Source: Azoarcus olearius
Lineage (GTDB): Bacteria; Pseudomonadota; Gammaproteobacteria; Burkholderiales; Rhodocyclaceae
Length of the DNA stretch: 64,000 nucleotides
Assembly: GCF_001682385.1 (NCBI RefSeq)
Contig: NZ_CP016210.1
Coordinates: 1,116,001-1,180,000, forward strand
Reading direction: 5' to 3'
The notes beneath the pieces were generated by a model. That model searched no databases. It was given only the letters and a program-made list of their open reading frames with translations, and had not been told where the DNA came from. This document shows positions 9,262 to 17,621 of this stretch, piece after piece. The translations under genes and the position numbers were made by a program. Numbering within the stretch: position 1 is the stretch's first letter; every line of letters begins with the position of its first letter.

Positions 9262-10763
9262 GCGGGCATTTGTTTGAGTTCAATAGGGTTACGTTTGCCC
9301 TGCCGGCGCAGTCCTTCAAGATTGCTGCGTTCATATCGACCGAAGAGCGCCTTCCTGCTGTGACCGAGTTTGTACTGCGGTTGCTGCACACTTGCGGAAG
9401 GGTCTCTTTTTCCGGGTTTCGTGCATATTTCGGTTTTTCGGAGGCTGAAGCACTGGCGGTCATCGAGTCTCTGGACCGGCAAGGATATATCCGACTTATT
9501 GACGATACGCTGTCGCTTAGTGAGCAGATGGTTGCTCGATTCGAGGCTTCACCTGACGATTACCCATGGGTTGCAAAATTGAAAAAGCGCAACGATGTCG
9601 TTCCTTTTGATTTGCTTGAATTTACTTCACTCGGACGTGCTGATTTCGCTTTCGCATCGGATAACTGGATTAAGTTAAACCCGCCCGAGGAAATTGTGGG
9701 AAATAGCTTGTCGCGCGCAAGAAAGGCGTACAGAGAAAGCTTTGTGGAAATCGAGCGAGAAGCAGCGCGGGGGCGTGGAGAGGTAAGAGAGCGCTCTTAC
9801 GGAGTTCACTCCATCGAGAGTGTTGAAGCGAGGAGAACCGGATTCGTCCCTCTGACCTTGAGCTTGGCTCTCGATGAGGCTGGACACTTGGCAATAGCAC
9901 TCCCTACCGAGTTCGAACGCGGTGCTAAACCTGAGCTTCTGCTGGCTTTTCAAGAGCGAGTTGTCGACGAATTTGAAAAATATGGTGTTGGAAGCAGTGG
10001 GAGTGAATTTGAGGAGTTTATTGACCTCTTTAGGCTTGATTTCCTCAGGCAGTATCTCGCTGGTAGTTACTTCGACTTTGTGAGGTACGCTAAAGATATT
10101 GGGAGTGGCTTGGCTGCACCACAAGGCCTGCAGCCGCTATTTGGTGGGTTGTATCTTGAAAGGAATGAGAATGTTATTAATTCAGCTCTGCGCCACGCGC
10201 GTGCTGGAGTTAAAGGTACGCAGAAGCATTTAAGCTCAGTCGCATGGATGGCTCCCGAGTATAATTTTTGGGGGCGTGGTGAGGATTTCAAGCGTACCGT
10301 TGAGCAGATTAAGAAGTCGCTAAAGGGTGGGGGCGCAGATGCGCTTTATGTCTTCGATTTTGCTGAAGAAGGACAGGAACAGAGCGTCAGAAATCGATAC
10401 TCAAATACCGGGGTGTCTGAGCTTCACTTACTGAGGCCAGGCGGGGTTGCTAGTGCCCCTTGGGCGGGGATGCTGGAATTGTTGCTTTATCCCTGTAGTT
10501 TTGGCGTCGTGATGCTGCATGTGCCGGTCGAGGGGTGTCCCGGGGTAAGTGCTTCAGTAGGTGTCCTGACTCGAACAACAAGCCACCTCCGCCTGATTCA
10601 TCGCCTCATATTGGATAGGGCCGCGGGCAGCCATTACGTCGGAAAGCATTCATCCAAGAAGCAAATTACAAGGGCGAGGCCGTCAAGTGGGATGGCCGAG
10701 AATTGTGGTTTCTTGCACTACTCTGACTGCTCTGTGGGAGTGGCCGGAAAGACGCTTTCCTGA
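9258..10763 (+). CDS. Unknown protein with N-terminal winged-helix-like region, partner of the helicase fusion
   Basis: A 501-aa protein starting at ATG 9258, which overlaps the preceding stop (ATGA); this argues for coupled synthesis with the NERD-kinase-helicase fusion. I do not recognise the family. Residues about 30-80 (LPAVTEFVLRLLHTCGRVSF onward to a GYIRLIDD strand) look like a winged-helix DNA- or protein-binding module. The rest is a mixed alpha/beta soluble protein with no motif I can name; a conserved-looking stretch WMAPEYNFWGRG lies near residue 335. No signal peptide or membrane segment is seen. Low GC (26 of 60 bases at 9601-9660) matches the fusion gene. A longer frame opening at 9150 exists but would lie inside the helicase gene, so 9258 is preferred. 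Confidence 0.75.
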   Translation: MSGHLFEFNRVTFALPAQSFKIAAFISTEERLPAVTEFVLRLLHTCGRVSFSGFRAYFGFSEAEALAVIESLDRQGYIRLIDDTLSLSEQMVARFEASPDDYPWVAKLKKRNDVVPFDLLEFTSLGRADFAFASDNWIKLNPPEEIVGNSLSRARKAYRESFVEIEREAARGRGEVRERSYGVHSIESVEARRTGFVPLTLSLALDEAGHLAIALPTEFERGAKPELLLAFQERVVDEFEKYGVGSSGSEFEEFIDLFRLDFLRQYLAGSYFDFVRYAKDIGSGLAAPQGLQPLFGGLYLERNENVINSALRHARAGVKGTQKHLSSVAWMAPEYNFWGRGEDFKRTVEQIKKSLKGGGADALYVFDFAEEGQEQSVRNRYSNTGVSELHLLRPGGVASAPWAGMLELLLYPCSFGVVMLHVPVEGCPGVSASVGVLTRTTSHLRLIHRLILDRAAGSHYVGKHSSKKQITRARPSSGMAENCGFLHYSDCSVGVAGKTLS

Positions 10764-10772
10764 GCTGAGAGT

Positions 10773-13082
10773 ATGAGACTCCTGAACCTGCTTTTCGATG
10801 CGCTTTGTTCGGCTTCGAAGGTCAATCGCTCGCTCATGTCCCCGCCGGCCGCCGTGTTGTGGACTGACGCCGAGCGACAATGGTCCGCAGTTATCCCTAG
10901 CCTTCGGCAACTTGGGTTGAGTGTCGTGACCTTAGGAGATTTCCAGTCGGATGAAAGAAGGGGGCCGGCCATCTGGCTGAAATGTGCTTTGGCCGGAAAG
11001 CTCGATGGTGTGGCGCTGGATGGCGTTCCGGTGGTGTACCTGCCGGGCGTCTCCCGTGCCGACCTCCGTGCTATTGAGTCCTGCCCACGCCACCTCCAAC
11101 CTCTCGCGGAGTTGCAGTATCGCGGCGTGTTCTGGACCCAGGTCAATGCCAAGGACTGGACGCTCAACGCATTCCTGACGTCGAAGAACGGTGGTTTGGG
11201 ATTGGACGTCGCTCAAGACCAAGCGACACAGAAGGCTTTGTTACGTGCCTTGTCGTCCGGCGAGCTTATGGGCAAGGCGGTCGAGGAACTGCGAGGTCGC
11301 TTGATTGATGCGGCCTGGTTGGACAGCTTGTTGGCACCGAATCCTACGCGGGACATCCTTGTGTGGATGAACGACGCCAAGGCCACCGAGTGTGCCTGGC
11401 AGGGGGGACGCTGGGAGGTGTTCGTCAGCCGTTGCCGCAAGGACTTCGGCTTCGACCCAGCCAAGGATGGCGAGCTGACCGCGGCAGAGAAGCTGGCAGC
11501 CAGGGCCGGCTCGTGGGGTGCGGTCTGGGAGTTGTACAAGGACGCCTATTCGAGCTTCCCAGCGGTCGTCGAGCTGCTCTCGAGAGTTCAGTACAGCATG
11601 GGCGACCTGTTCGTCGACACCTCGGCCTACCCCAAGGCGAACGACGAAGGTGAGTCTGACCTGCGCTACCGGCTCAATGCATTGAGTGCGATGACGGCGG
11701 TTCAGGCGCGCGCTGCGATTCTGGATGCCGAGAAGCAGCACGGCGAGCGCCGTTCATGGCTTTGGGCTCAGATGGGGAAGGCGCCGCTCGCTCGAGCGCT
11801 CGGGCATCTCGCGTTCGTAGCGCAACACACCCAGGCGGCTGCGTTCGGAAATTCGCTGGAGGTGCTGGTGGAGCGCTACCGAGAAGAGGCTTGGCGGGTC
11901 GATGCTGAAGCGCTGCGGGCTCTGGCTCAAGCGCATACCAAGGTGGACCAAGATGCTGTAACGGCCGCACTGCGCGGGGTATATCTGCCTTGGTTGGAAG
12001 CGTCGAGTGTCGCATTCCAGAAGGCAGTGGCCGAGTCCGGTGGGGTCAATCCGGACGGCGTCTCGAAAGTGAGTGACCCCGCAGGCACCTGCGTGGTGTT
12101 TGTTGACGGTTTGCGCTTCGACGTCGCACAGATGCTGGCGAGTCGTTTGGGGGCTCTGGGGCAGGTTACGCTGAACTCGGGCTGGACTTCGCTGCCCTCG
12201 GTCACCGCATCGGGCAAGGCCTGGGTGTCCCCGGTTGCGAATCTGATTGCAGGTAAGGCGGACGATGCGGATTTCGAGCCCAACGTGGCCGCGACCATGA
12301 AGCCGCTGAACACCTACAACTTCCGCAAGCTGCTGGCAGACGAGGGGTACGAGCCCCTGTGTGGTAGCGAGGTCGGCGACCCAACAGGCAAGGCCTGGGT
12401 GGAGTGTGGTGACCTGGACCACTTCGGGCATGAGCATGGCCTGCGCCTGGCCCGCGATATCGACGGCCAGCTGGCCGAGCTTGTTGAACGCCTGCAGGCC
12501 CTGGCCGATGCGGGCTGGAGGCGTTTTCGCATCGTGACCGACCACGGCTGGTTGTTGGTGCCCGGCGGTATTCCGAAGGCGGAGCTGGCCAAATCGCAGG
12601 CTGAGACCCGCTGGGGGCGCTGCGCGGTGTTGAAGGACAGTGCGACGGCGACGCCGCTGACCTTTGGCTGGGATTGGTGCCCGCAGGTGCAGATTGCCTT
12701 CGCGCCGGGCATTGCGAGCTTTGTAGCCGGCGCCGAGTACGCCCATGGCGGACTGAGCTTGCAGGAATGCCTGGTGCCCGAGCTGACGCTCGAACTGGAG
12801 GGTGGTGCGCCGGCGACCGACGTTTCCATCTCTAAGCTCGCCTGGCGCGGACTGCGCTGCAACGTCGAGGTGTCACCGCCGTTACCCGGATTGAAGGTAG
12901 ACATCCGAACAAAGGCCGCAGCGGAGGACTCGTCCATCGCTGCGGCGGTCAAGGACCTGGTTGAGGGGAAGGCTTCGCTGGCGGTGGCGGACGACTCAAA
13001 TGAGGGGGCCGTGGCGGTCCTGGTGGTGCTCGACATCCAGGGTAAGCTGCTGGCCAAGATGAATACGACTGTCGGCGAGTAA
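10773..13082 (+). CDS. pglZ: BREX phosphatase-like protein PglZ (type B-like)
   Basis: A 769-aa protein of the PglZ family, the alkaline-phosphatase-superfamily core component shared by BREX systems. The metal and nucleophile positions are visible: D445-G-L-R-F-D450, the SLPSVTASG segment with candidate nucleophile T478, the HFGHEHG motif, and D590-H-G592. Overall sequence and gene order fit the BREX-1 PglZ type B group rather than type A. The gene begins 9 bp after the preceding stop with only a weak Shine-Dalgarno. GC content returns to a high level here (38 of 60 bases at 10801-10860), unlike the two genes before it. Confidence 0.88.
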   Translation: MRLLNLLFDALCSASKVNRSLMSPPAAVLWTDAERQWSAVIPSLRQLGLSVVTLGDFQSDERRGPAIWLKCALAGKLDGVALDGVPVVYLPGVSRADLRAIESCPRHLQPLAELQYRGVFWTQVNAKDWTLNAFLTSKNGGLGLDVAQDQATQKALLRALSSGELMGKAVEELRGRLIDAAWLDSLLAPNPTRDILVWMNDAKATECAWQGGRWEVFVSRCRKDFGFDPAKDGELTAAEKLAARAGSWGAVWELYKDAYSSFPAVVELLSRVQYSMGDLFVDTSAYPKANDEGESDLRYRLNALSAMTAVQARAAILDAEKQHGERRSWLWAQMGKAPLARALGHLAFVAQHTQAAAFGNSLEVLVERYREEAWRVDAEALRALAQAHTKVDQDAVTAALRGVYLPWLEASSVAFQKAVAESGGVNPDGVSKVSDPAGTCVVFVDGLRFDVAQMLASRLGALGQVTLNSGWTSLPSVTASGKAWVSPVANLIAGKADDADFEPNVAATMKPLNTYNFRKLLADEGYEPLCGSEVGDPTGKAWVECGDLDHFGHEHGLRLARDIDGQLAELVERLQALADAGWRRFRIVTDHGWLLVPGGIPKAELAKSQAETRWGRCAVLKDSATATPLTFGWDWCPQVQIAFAPGIASFVAGAEYAHGGLSLQECLVPELTLELEGGAPATDVSISKLAWRGLRCNVEVSPPLPGLKVDIRTKAAAEDSSIAAAVKDLVEGKASLAVADDSNEGAVAVLVVLDIQGKLLAKMNTTVGE

Positions 13083-13123
13083 GTCACCCGCTAGACGAAC
13101 AAGTACAGAGCAAGAAGAACACG

Positions 13124-15169
13124 ATGAATCTCGATGACCTCGACCGCAAGGCGGCTTCTGCCTTCGACGGCTTTATCGTCCGCAAGGACCTGGTGCGAAC
13201 CTTTAGCCGCCAGTTCCCGGTGCCGACCTATGTGGTCGAGTTCCTGCTGGGCCGGTACTGCGCGACGACAGATGAGGCCGAGATTCAGGAGGGCCTGGAA
13301 ATCGTCCAGCGACAGCTCCAGTCGCGTACCGTGAAGGCCGGGGAGGAAGAGCTCTTCAAGGCGCGGGCGCGTGAGACCGGCTCGGTGAAAATCATCGACA
13401 TCATCACTGCGCGCCTGGATGCCAAGAGTGACTCCTATGTGGCGTCCTTGCCCAGCCTGAGGCTGAACGACGTGCGCATCTCGCCCGAGCTCATCAAGGA
13501 GCACGAGCGGATGCTGACCGGCGGTTTCTACGCCGAAATCACAGTCGGCTACGACGCAGCGATTGCCCAGGAGAAGGGCGGGCGGCCGTTCGGCATCGAC
13601 GCCCTGCGTGCGATTCAGCTCTCCAAGCGGGATGTGCTGGCCACTCTCGCCGACGGGCGCAAGCAGCTAACGACGACCGAGTGGCGGGACTTCCTGCTGC
13701 GTAGCGTTGGCTTCGAACCCGACGGGCTGAACGACCGTGCGAAGGATGCGCTGCTGCTGCGCATGGTTCCTTTCGTCGAGCGGAACTACAACCTGGTGGA
13801 GCTCGGACCGCGTGGCACCGGCAAGTCGCACCTATTCCAGCAGGTGTCGCCCTACGCGCACCTGATTTCCGGTGGTAAGGCGACCGTGGCCCGGATGTTC
13901 GTGAATAACTCCAACGGCCAGCGCGGCCTGGTCTGCCAGTACGACGTGGTCTGCTTCGATGAGGTGTCAGGCGTGTCTTTCGACCAGAAGGACGGCGTGA
14001 ACATCATGAAAGGCTACATGGAGTCCGGCGAATTCTCGCGCGGCAGGGAGAGCATCCGAGCCGATGGCTCCATCGTGCTGGTAGGCAACTTCGATGTGGA
14101 TGTTGAGCATCAACAGCGCATTGGCCACCTGCTCGGCCCACTGCCACCCGAGATGCGTGATGACACCGCCTTCATGGACCGGATTCACGGCTTCCTGCCC
14201 GGTTGGGACGTGCCGAAGATGAATCCGGCGCTGTTCACCCAGCACTTTGGCTTGGTGAGCGATTTCTTGTCCGAGTGCTTTACCCAACTGCGCAACCAGA
14301 GCCGGGTGTCGACGATGCAGGGCAGGGTGTTCCTTGGTGGTGCCTTGTCCGGCCGGGACATCAACGCGGTCAACAAAACCGTGAGCGGCTTACTGAAGCT
14401 GCTGCATCCGGATACGGAAGAAGCGGTTCCCGATGAGGATCTTGAGTGGGCGGTGCGGCTGGCGTTGGAAGTACGTCGACGGGTAAAGGAGCAGCAAAAG
14501 CGCATCGGCGCGGCCGAATTCCGCAACACTCACTTCAGCTACACCGTGGGCGCGGAAGGGGTGGAGAAGTTCGTGACGACTCCGGAGCTGCGCAGCCAGG
14601 AGGGTATCGGTGATGAACCGCTGGAGTCGGGCCAGATATGGACGCTCAGCCCCGGTGGTGAGGACGAGCACCCGGGCCTCTTCCGGCTCGAGGTAACCGA
14701 AGGGCCTGGAAGCGGCGTACGCGTGCTGAACAAGCCTGTGCCGTCGGCGTTTCAGGAATCCGTGCGATGTGCGGAGCAGAACCTCTATACCAGGGCAACG
14801 CAGTTGGTGGGCGACCGTGACCCGCGTTCGCATGAGTTCTCGGTGCAGCTTCGAGGATTCGATGCAGCCAAGAGTGGGGCAAAGACCGGCGTTGCCTGTC
14901 TGATTGCTTTGTCCAGTGCCTTGCTGAGGAAGTCGGTCCGTGGAGGGTTGATTGTGGTCGGTGAGGTGACCATCGGGGGAACCATCGAACCGATTCACAA
15001 CGCGGTGACCATTTCCGAGATGGCCGTCGAGAAGGGTGCCAAGTCCCTGCTCATGCCGGTGAGCTGCCGGCGGCAGTTGTTCGACCTGTCAGACGACATG
15101 GCGACGAAGTTGGACATTGAGTTCTATCAGGACGGACGGGATGCTCTCTTGAAGGCACTAGTGCCTTGA
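13124..15169 (+). CDS. brxL: BREX Lon-like AAA+ protein BrxL
   Basis: A 681-aa BrxL, the last core gene of type 1 BREX loci. Walker A is GPRGTGKS at 228-235 and Walker B ends in D279-E280. A C-terminal Lon-like domain follows. At the position of Lon's PKDGPSAG the protein reads AKSGAKTG (582-589), so the catalytic Ser is Lys587, and the segment where Lon has its catalytic Lys reads EPIHNAVT. The protease dyad therefore appears absent, and a DNA-dependent AAA+ motor role is more likely than proteolysis. The gene lies 41 bp after pglZ in the same direction. Confidence 0.92.
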   Translation: MNLDDLDRKAASAFDGFIVRKDLVRTFSRQFPVPTYVVEFLLGRYCATTDEAEIQEGLEIVQRQLQSRTVKAGEEELFKARARETGSVKIIDIITARLDAKSDSYVASLPSLRLNDVRISPELIKEHERMLTGGFYAEITVGYDAAIAQEKGGRPFGIDALRAIQLSKRDVLATLADGRKQLTTTEWRDFLLRSVGFEPDGLNDRAKDALLLRMVPFVERNYNLVELGPRGTGKSHLFQQVSPYAHLISGGKATVARMFVNNSNGQRGLVCQYDVVCFDEVSGVSFDQKDGVNIMKGYMESGEFSRGRESIRADGSIVLVGNFDVDVEHQQRIGHLLGPLPPEMRDDTAFMDRIHGFLPGWDVPKMNPALFTQHFGLVSDFLSECFTQLRNQSRVSTMQGRVFLGGALSGRDINAVNKTVSGLLKLLHPDTEEAVPDEDLEWAVRLALEVRRRVKEQQKRIGAAEFRNTHFSYTVGAEGVEKFVTTPELRSQEGIGDEPLESGQIWTLSPGGEDEHPGLFRLEVTEGPGSGVRVLNKPVPSAFQESVRCAEQNLYTRATQLVGDRDPRSHEFSVQLRGFDAAKSGAKTGVACLIALSSALLRKSVRGGLIVVGEVTIGGTIEPIHNAVTISEMAVEKGAKSLLMPVSCRRQLFDLSDDMATKLDIEFYQDGRDALLKALVP

Positions 15170-15223
15170 GCGAAATCTTCGTCTGGTTTTTTTCGGTAAT
15201 TTCGGATTTAAGGTTCTTAGGTC

Positions 15224-15976
15224 ATGATCTTCGACGCGGCATCCGGTGCGTTGTATGGGAGCGATGGGAAGTTCATTAAAACGGTCGACTGTCCGCTTGC
15301 TCTACGACCCGAGCAACTGAAAACACTTGACCCTCTAAACCGAGACCGGTTTTGCGAGTCATGCCGGAAAACCATACGGTGTATCGATACGTGGTCCGAC
15401 GAGGAGGTGCGAGTCGCAGTTGAGGAGGATAAAACACTCTGTATCTTCGCGACGAGCAAAGCACGAAACGTCGTATTCCTAGAAAGGATAGGTTTTCGGG
15501 CCGAAAACTCCTTAGGGCTACCCGTCGTTTCTTCTGTTCGAAGCCTTTCTGCTATGCAAATGGCCATAGCATGTGGTCACGAATTGATGTTCATGAACGT
15601 TGGCGCCGCGTTGGTCGACGGGGATAATCACTATCGAGTTCTGAGGCATAAGGAGACGGGTCGTCTTTGGTGGTCATGTGACTATCGGATGAATTGGCCT
15701 GATGAGATTGAGGATGGCCCTGAGGCTACCTGGGGGGTTGTCCGTGATTGGTTCTTTGTCCGGTCTGACAGGCCTTTCCCCCTCGCCGCCTACGTGTTGC
15801 CCAAAGGGATATCTGCTGGCGATCATGTATTTATCGAAGATGTCATTGAGGATTGGGCCGTAGCGGTCCGGACCCAAGGCGATAGGAATAGGGTCGTTTC
15901 AGCGTGTGCGGTATGGAACGGGGGCAGTTTCGAAATCGATGTCGACTATGGGCAGTGGGATTTTTGTGTCGGTTGA
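15224..15976 (+). CDS. Hypothetical protein with cysteine motif
   Basis: A 250-aa protein 54 bp after brxL on the same strand. The N-terminal region has VDCPLALRPEQLKTL, then RFCESCRKTI with C44 and C47, then a TLCIFA segment with C73. This layout resembles a widespread uncharacterised family with a CP...FCxxC...CVA pattern, possibly a small metal-binding module. The C-terminal part is rich in Trp and acidic residues and has no motif I can name. GC content is lower than in core genes. It may be an accessory cargo gene of the island or a BREX passenger. Confidence 0.6.
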   Translation: MIFDAASGALYGSDGKFIKTVDCPLALRPEQLKTLDPLNRDRFCESCRKTIRCIDTWSDEEVRVAVEEDKTLCIFATSKARNVVFLERIGFRAENSLGLPVVSSVRSLSAMQMAIACGHELMFMNVGAALVDGDNHYRVLRHKETGRLWWSCDYRMNWPDEIEDGPEATWGVVRDWFFVRSDRPFPLAAYVLPKGISAGDHVFIEDVIEDWAVAVRTQGDRNRVVSACAVWNGGSFEIDVDYGQWDFCVG

Positions 15977-16328
15977 GTAAAATCCGAAGTCGGTCCGAAT
16001 TTCATAGGCTGTCAGATTCTTCAATAATGCTTGGCGTTGTATCGTTCCGACGCTTTTCAGGGTGGCGCTACGTGGAGTTGAGCAGCGGTGCCCGAAGGCT
16101 GAAGGCATCGCCCCGTCGGCGCTAAGACAGAGTGAAAAGGCGACTTAAGGATGTGATCGATCGCTTGTACAAGCCCTCTTCAGGCCCAAGGCAAGCGTTC
16201 GCGCTACCGCGGGGAGATGCTGAACAGCTGCCATGGCTACCGTCTGTTGCCGTTATCTCGATCACAGCGCCGGAGCGTCCTCCCGCAGCCGTCGATGGAT
16301 TTGAGCGCCCCCTTTGCGGCTGAGCTTT
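15977..16328. other. Gene-free stretch
   Basis: About 350 bp between the cysteine-motif protein and the IS3 remnant. Only short frames without recognisable protein character are present. I see no RNA gene, repeat or clear promoter. It probably includes debris from the truncation of the insertion sequence. Confidence 0.4.
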
Positions 16329-16736
16329 GCTGACGCGCTCGGAGCGGATGCTGCCGGCGACATCGATCGCCAGCGCCTCTCAGGTGTGCTCGTCGATGAC
16401 CGTCAGACACTTGAGTTGCTGGCCGTTGGCGCAGGTGTCGAACACGAAGTCGTAAGCCCAGATTCCGTTCGCCTCCGATGCGCGCTGTACCTGATCACGC
16501 GCACTGGCCACCCGGTGACGCGGGCGTTTGCGCGGCACCTGCAGACCTGCCTTGTTCCACAGCCGCCAGGTACGACCGATGCTCAGTCGGTAGCCGGCAC
16601 GGCGCGGGAAGATGCAAATGCGCCGGTAGCCGTAGCGCGGATACTGGGCTGCCAATCGCCGCATCTCGCCGATCAACGGGCGATCGCGCTCGTCTAGTCG
16701 CGACACATAGCCCAGCGCCGAGCGCGACACACGCAT
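16329..16736 (-). pseudogene. IS3-family transposase OrfB, truncated and nonsense-mutated
   Basis: The readable part begins MRVSRSALGYV and contains the HTH_21-like region and the first catalytic Asp region (WAYDFVFD). A TGA at 16380-16382 interrupts it after VIDEHT. The same frame then continues EALAIDVAGSIRS, as expected for the family, so the stop is a nonsense mutation, probably from an Arg codon. Homology ends near 16329; the other two DDE residues are missing. In the -1 frame it extends upstream towards the OrfA stop (KIGEHLRRACAL), as usual for IS3. Confidence 0.85.
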
Positions 16737-16761
16737 CAGGGCGCACGCCCGGCGCAGGTGC

Positions 16762-17025
16762 TCACCAATTTTTTGCCGCGATCTCCTTCATCACGTCGAT
16801 CTCCAGGTCGCGCTCAGCCAGCATCTTCTTGAGCCGGGCGTTCTCAGCCTCCAGCTGGCGCAGCCGCTTGACCTCATCTGCGCTCATCGCACCGAAGCGC
16901 TTGCGCCACGTGTAGATCGTCTGTTCGCTCACGCCATGCTTCTTCGAAACCTCCGCGACCGGCGAGCGATCCGCCTCCCGCAGGATCGTGACCATCTGTT
17001 CTTCTGTAAAACGGCTCTTGCGCAT
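16762..17025 (-). CDS. IS3-family transposase OrfA
   Basis: An 87-aa protein beginning MRKSRFTEEQMV with a helix-turn-helix (VAEVSKKHGVSEQTIYTWRKRF) followed by a leucine-zipper-like coiled coil (LRQLEAENARLKKMLAER). This is the standard IS3-family OrfA layout: DNA binding plus dimerisation. It ends AAKNW just after the A-rich slippery run that would lead into OrfB. The frame is intact but the element is truncated downstream. Confidence 0.88.
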   Translation of the reverse strand: MRKSRFTEEQMVTILREADRSPVAEVSKKHGVSEQTIYTWRKRFGAMSADEVKRLRQLEAENARLKKMLAERDLEIDVMKEIAAKNW

Positions 17026-17357
17026 GACTTCCTCTTCTTCCTGGAAGCCATCCTCTCAAGTTTCAGCTGGGCCGAAAAGTCGGGAGCAGGTCAGGAGCCC
17101 GGCGGCAAAGAGAAAGTGAGGCTGAGGGCTGAGTGGTCCGATGGGGGGCTACGCATCCGAGGCTATCATCACCGCGTTGGAGTGGGCGATGGGCAGGCGG
17201 CACAGCGGAAATGGGTTCCGAGCAGACTACGGTCATTCCTTGAGGCTTGGCGACGAGCCGAGCCTCTTGCTCTTGCAAGAGGCATGACAACCGTCGGTTG
17301 TCCGATCAGTTCAGGCTGCCGGTAGGGATGGCGGTCACGAGGCTCAACGGCAGGAGA

Positions 17358-17621
17358 TCAATGCCCCGTCCAGGCTTCTTGCGCTGCAAAAAGCCGGCGC
17401 TGCCAAGCGTGAATGGCGGCCTCGCTCCAGTAGACGTACTTCCCGACCCGCACTGGGGGCGGGAAGGAGCCGTCCTTCACCATGTTTTCGATCGTCCTGG
17501 GCGAGATGTTCAGGCGCTCGCAGAGGGTGGCCTTGTCGAGCAACTTGGCGAGTTGCTGTGCGTCGCGTGATGGCGTGGGAGTAATGCCGGTGCTGTCGTT
17601 TGAAGTGCATGCGTGAGCCAT
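17358..17621 (-). CDS. AlpA-family helix-turn-helix regulator / excisionase-like protein
   Basis: An 87-aa protein. Its core, LCERLNISPRTIENMVKDGSFPPPVRVGKYVYWSEAAIHAW, is the winged HTH of AlpA/excisionase-like proteins, which bind DNA next to integrases of phages and integrative elements. It lies about 1.2 kb inside the tRNA-Phe attachment site. No integrase is present in the window. It may control excision or expression of island genes; the inverted repeats at 17977-18054, upstream of its start, are candidate sites. Confidence 0.75.
   Translation of the reverse strand: MAHACTSNDSTGITPTPSRDAQQLAKLLDKATLCERLNISPRTIENMVKDGSFPPPVRVGKYVYWSEAAIHAWQRRLFAAQEAWTGH

Larger units (their letters stand above)
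16329..17093 (-). mobile_element. IS3-family insertion sequence remnant (5' part only)
   Basis: Read on the minus strand, the element begins with TGACCTGCTCCC (17093 downwards), which resembles the terminal inverted repeat of IS3-family elements. OrfA is intact and the first half of OrfB follows. An A6 run at 16769-16774 sits just before the OrfA stop and would suit programmed -1 frameshifting into OrfB. OrfB homology stops near 16329 and no right-hand repeat is visible, so the element is truncated and cannot move by itself. Confidence 0.8.

Noticed and set aside
17094-17357. Possible gene between the IS3 remnant and the AlpA-like gene
   Set aside because: Frames on both strands are short, Arg/Pro/Ser-rich and lack a ribosome site or motif.
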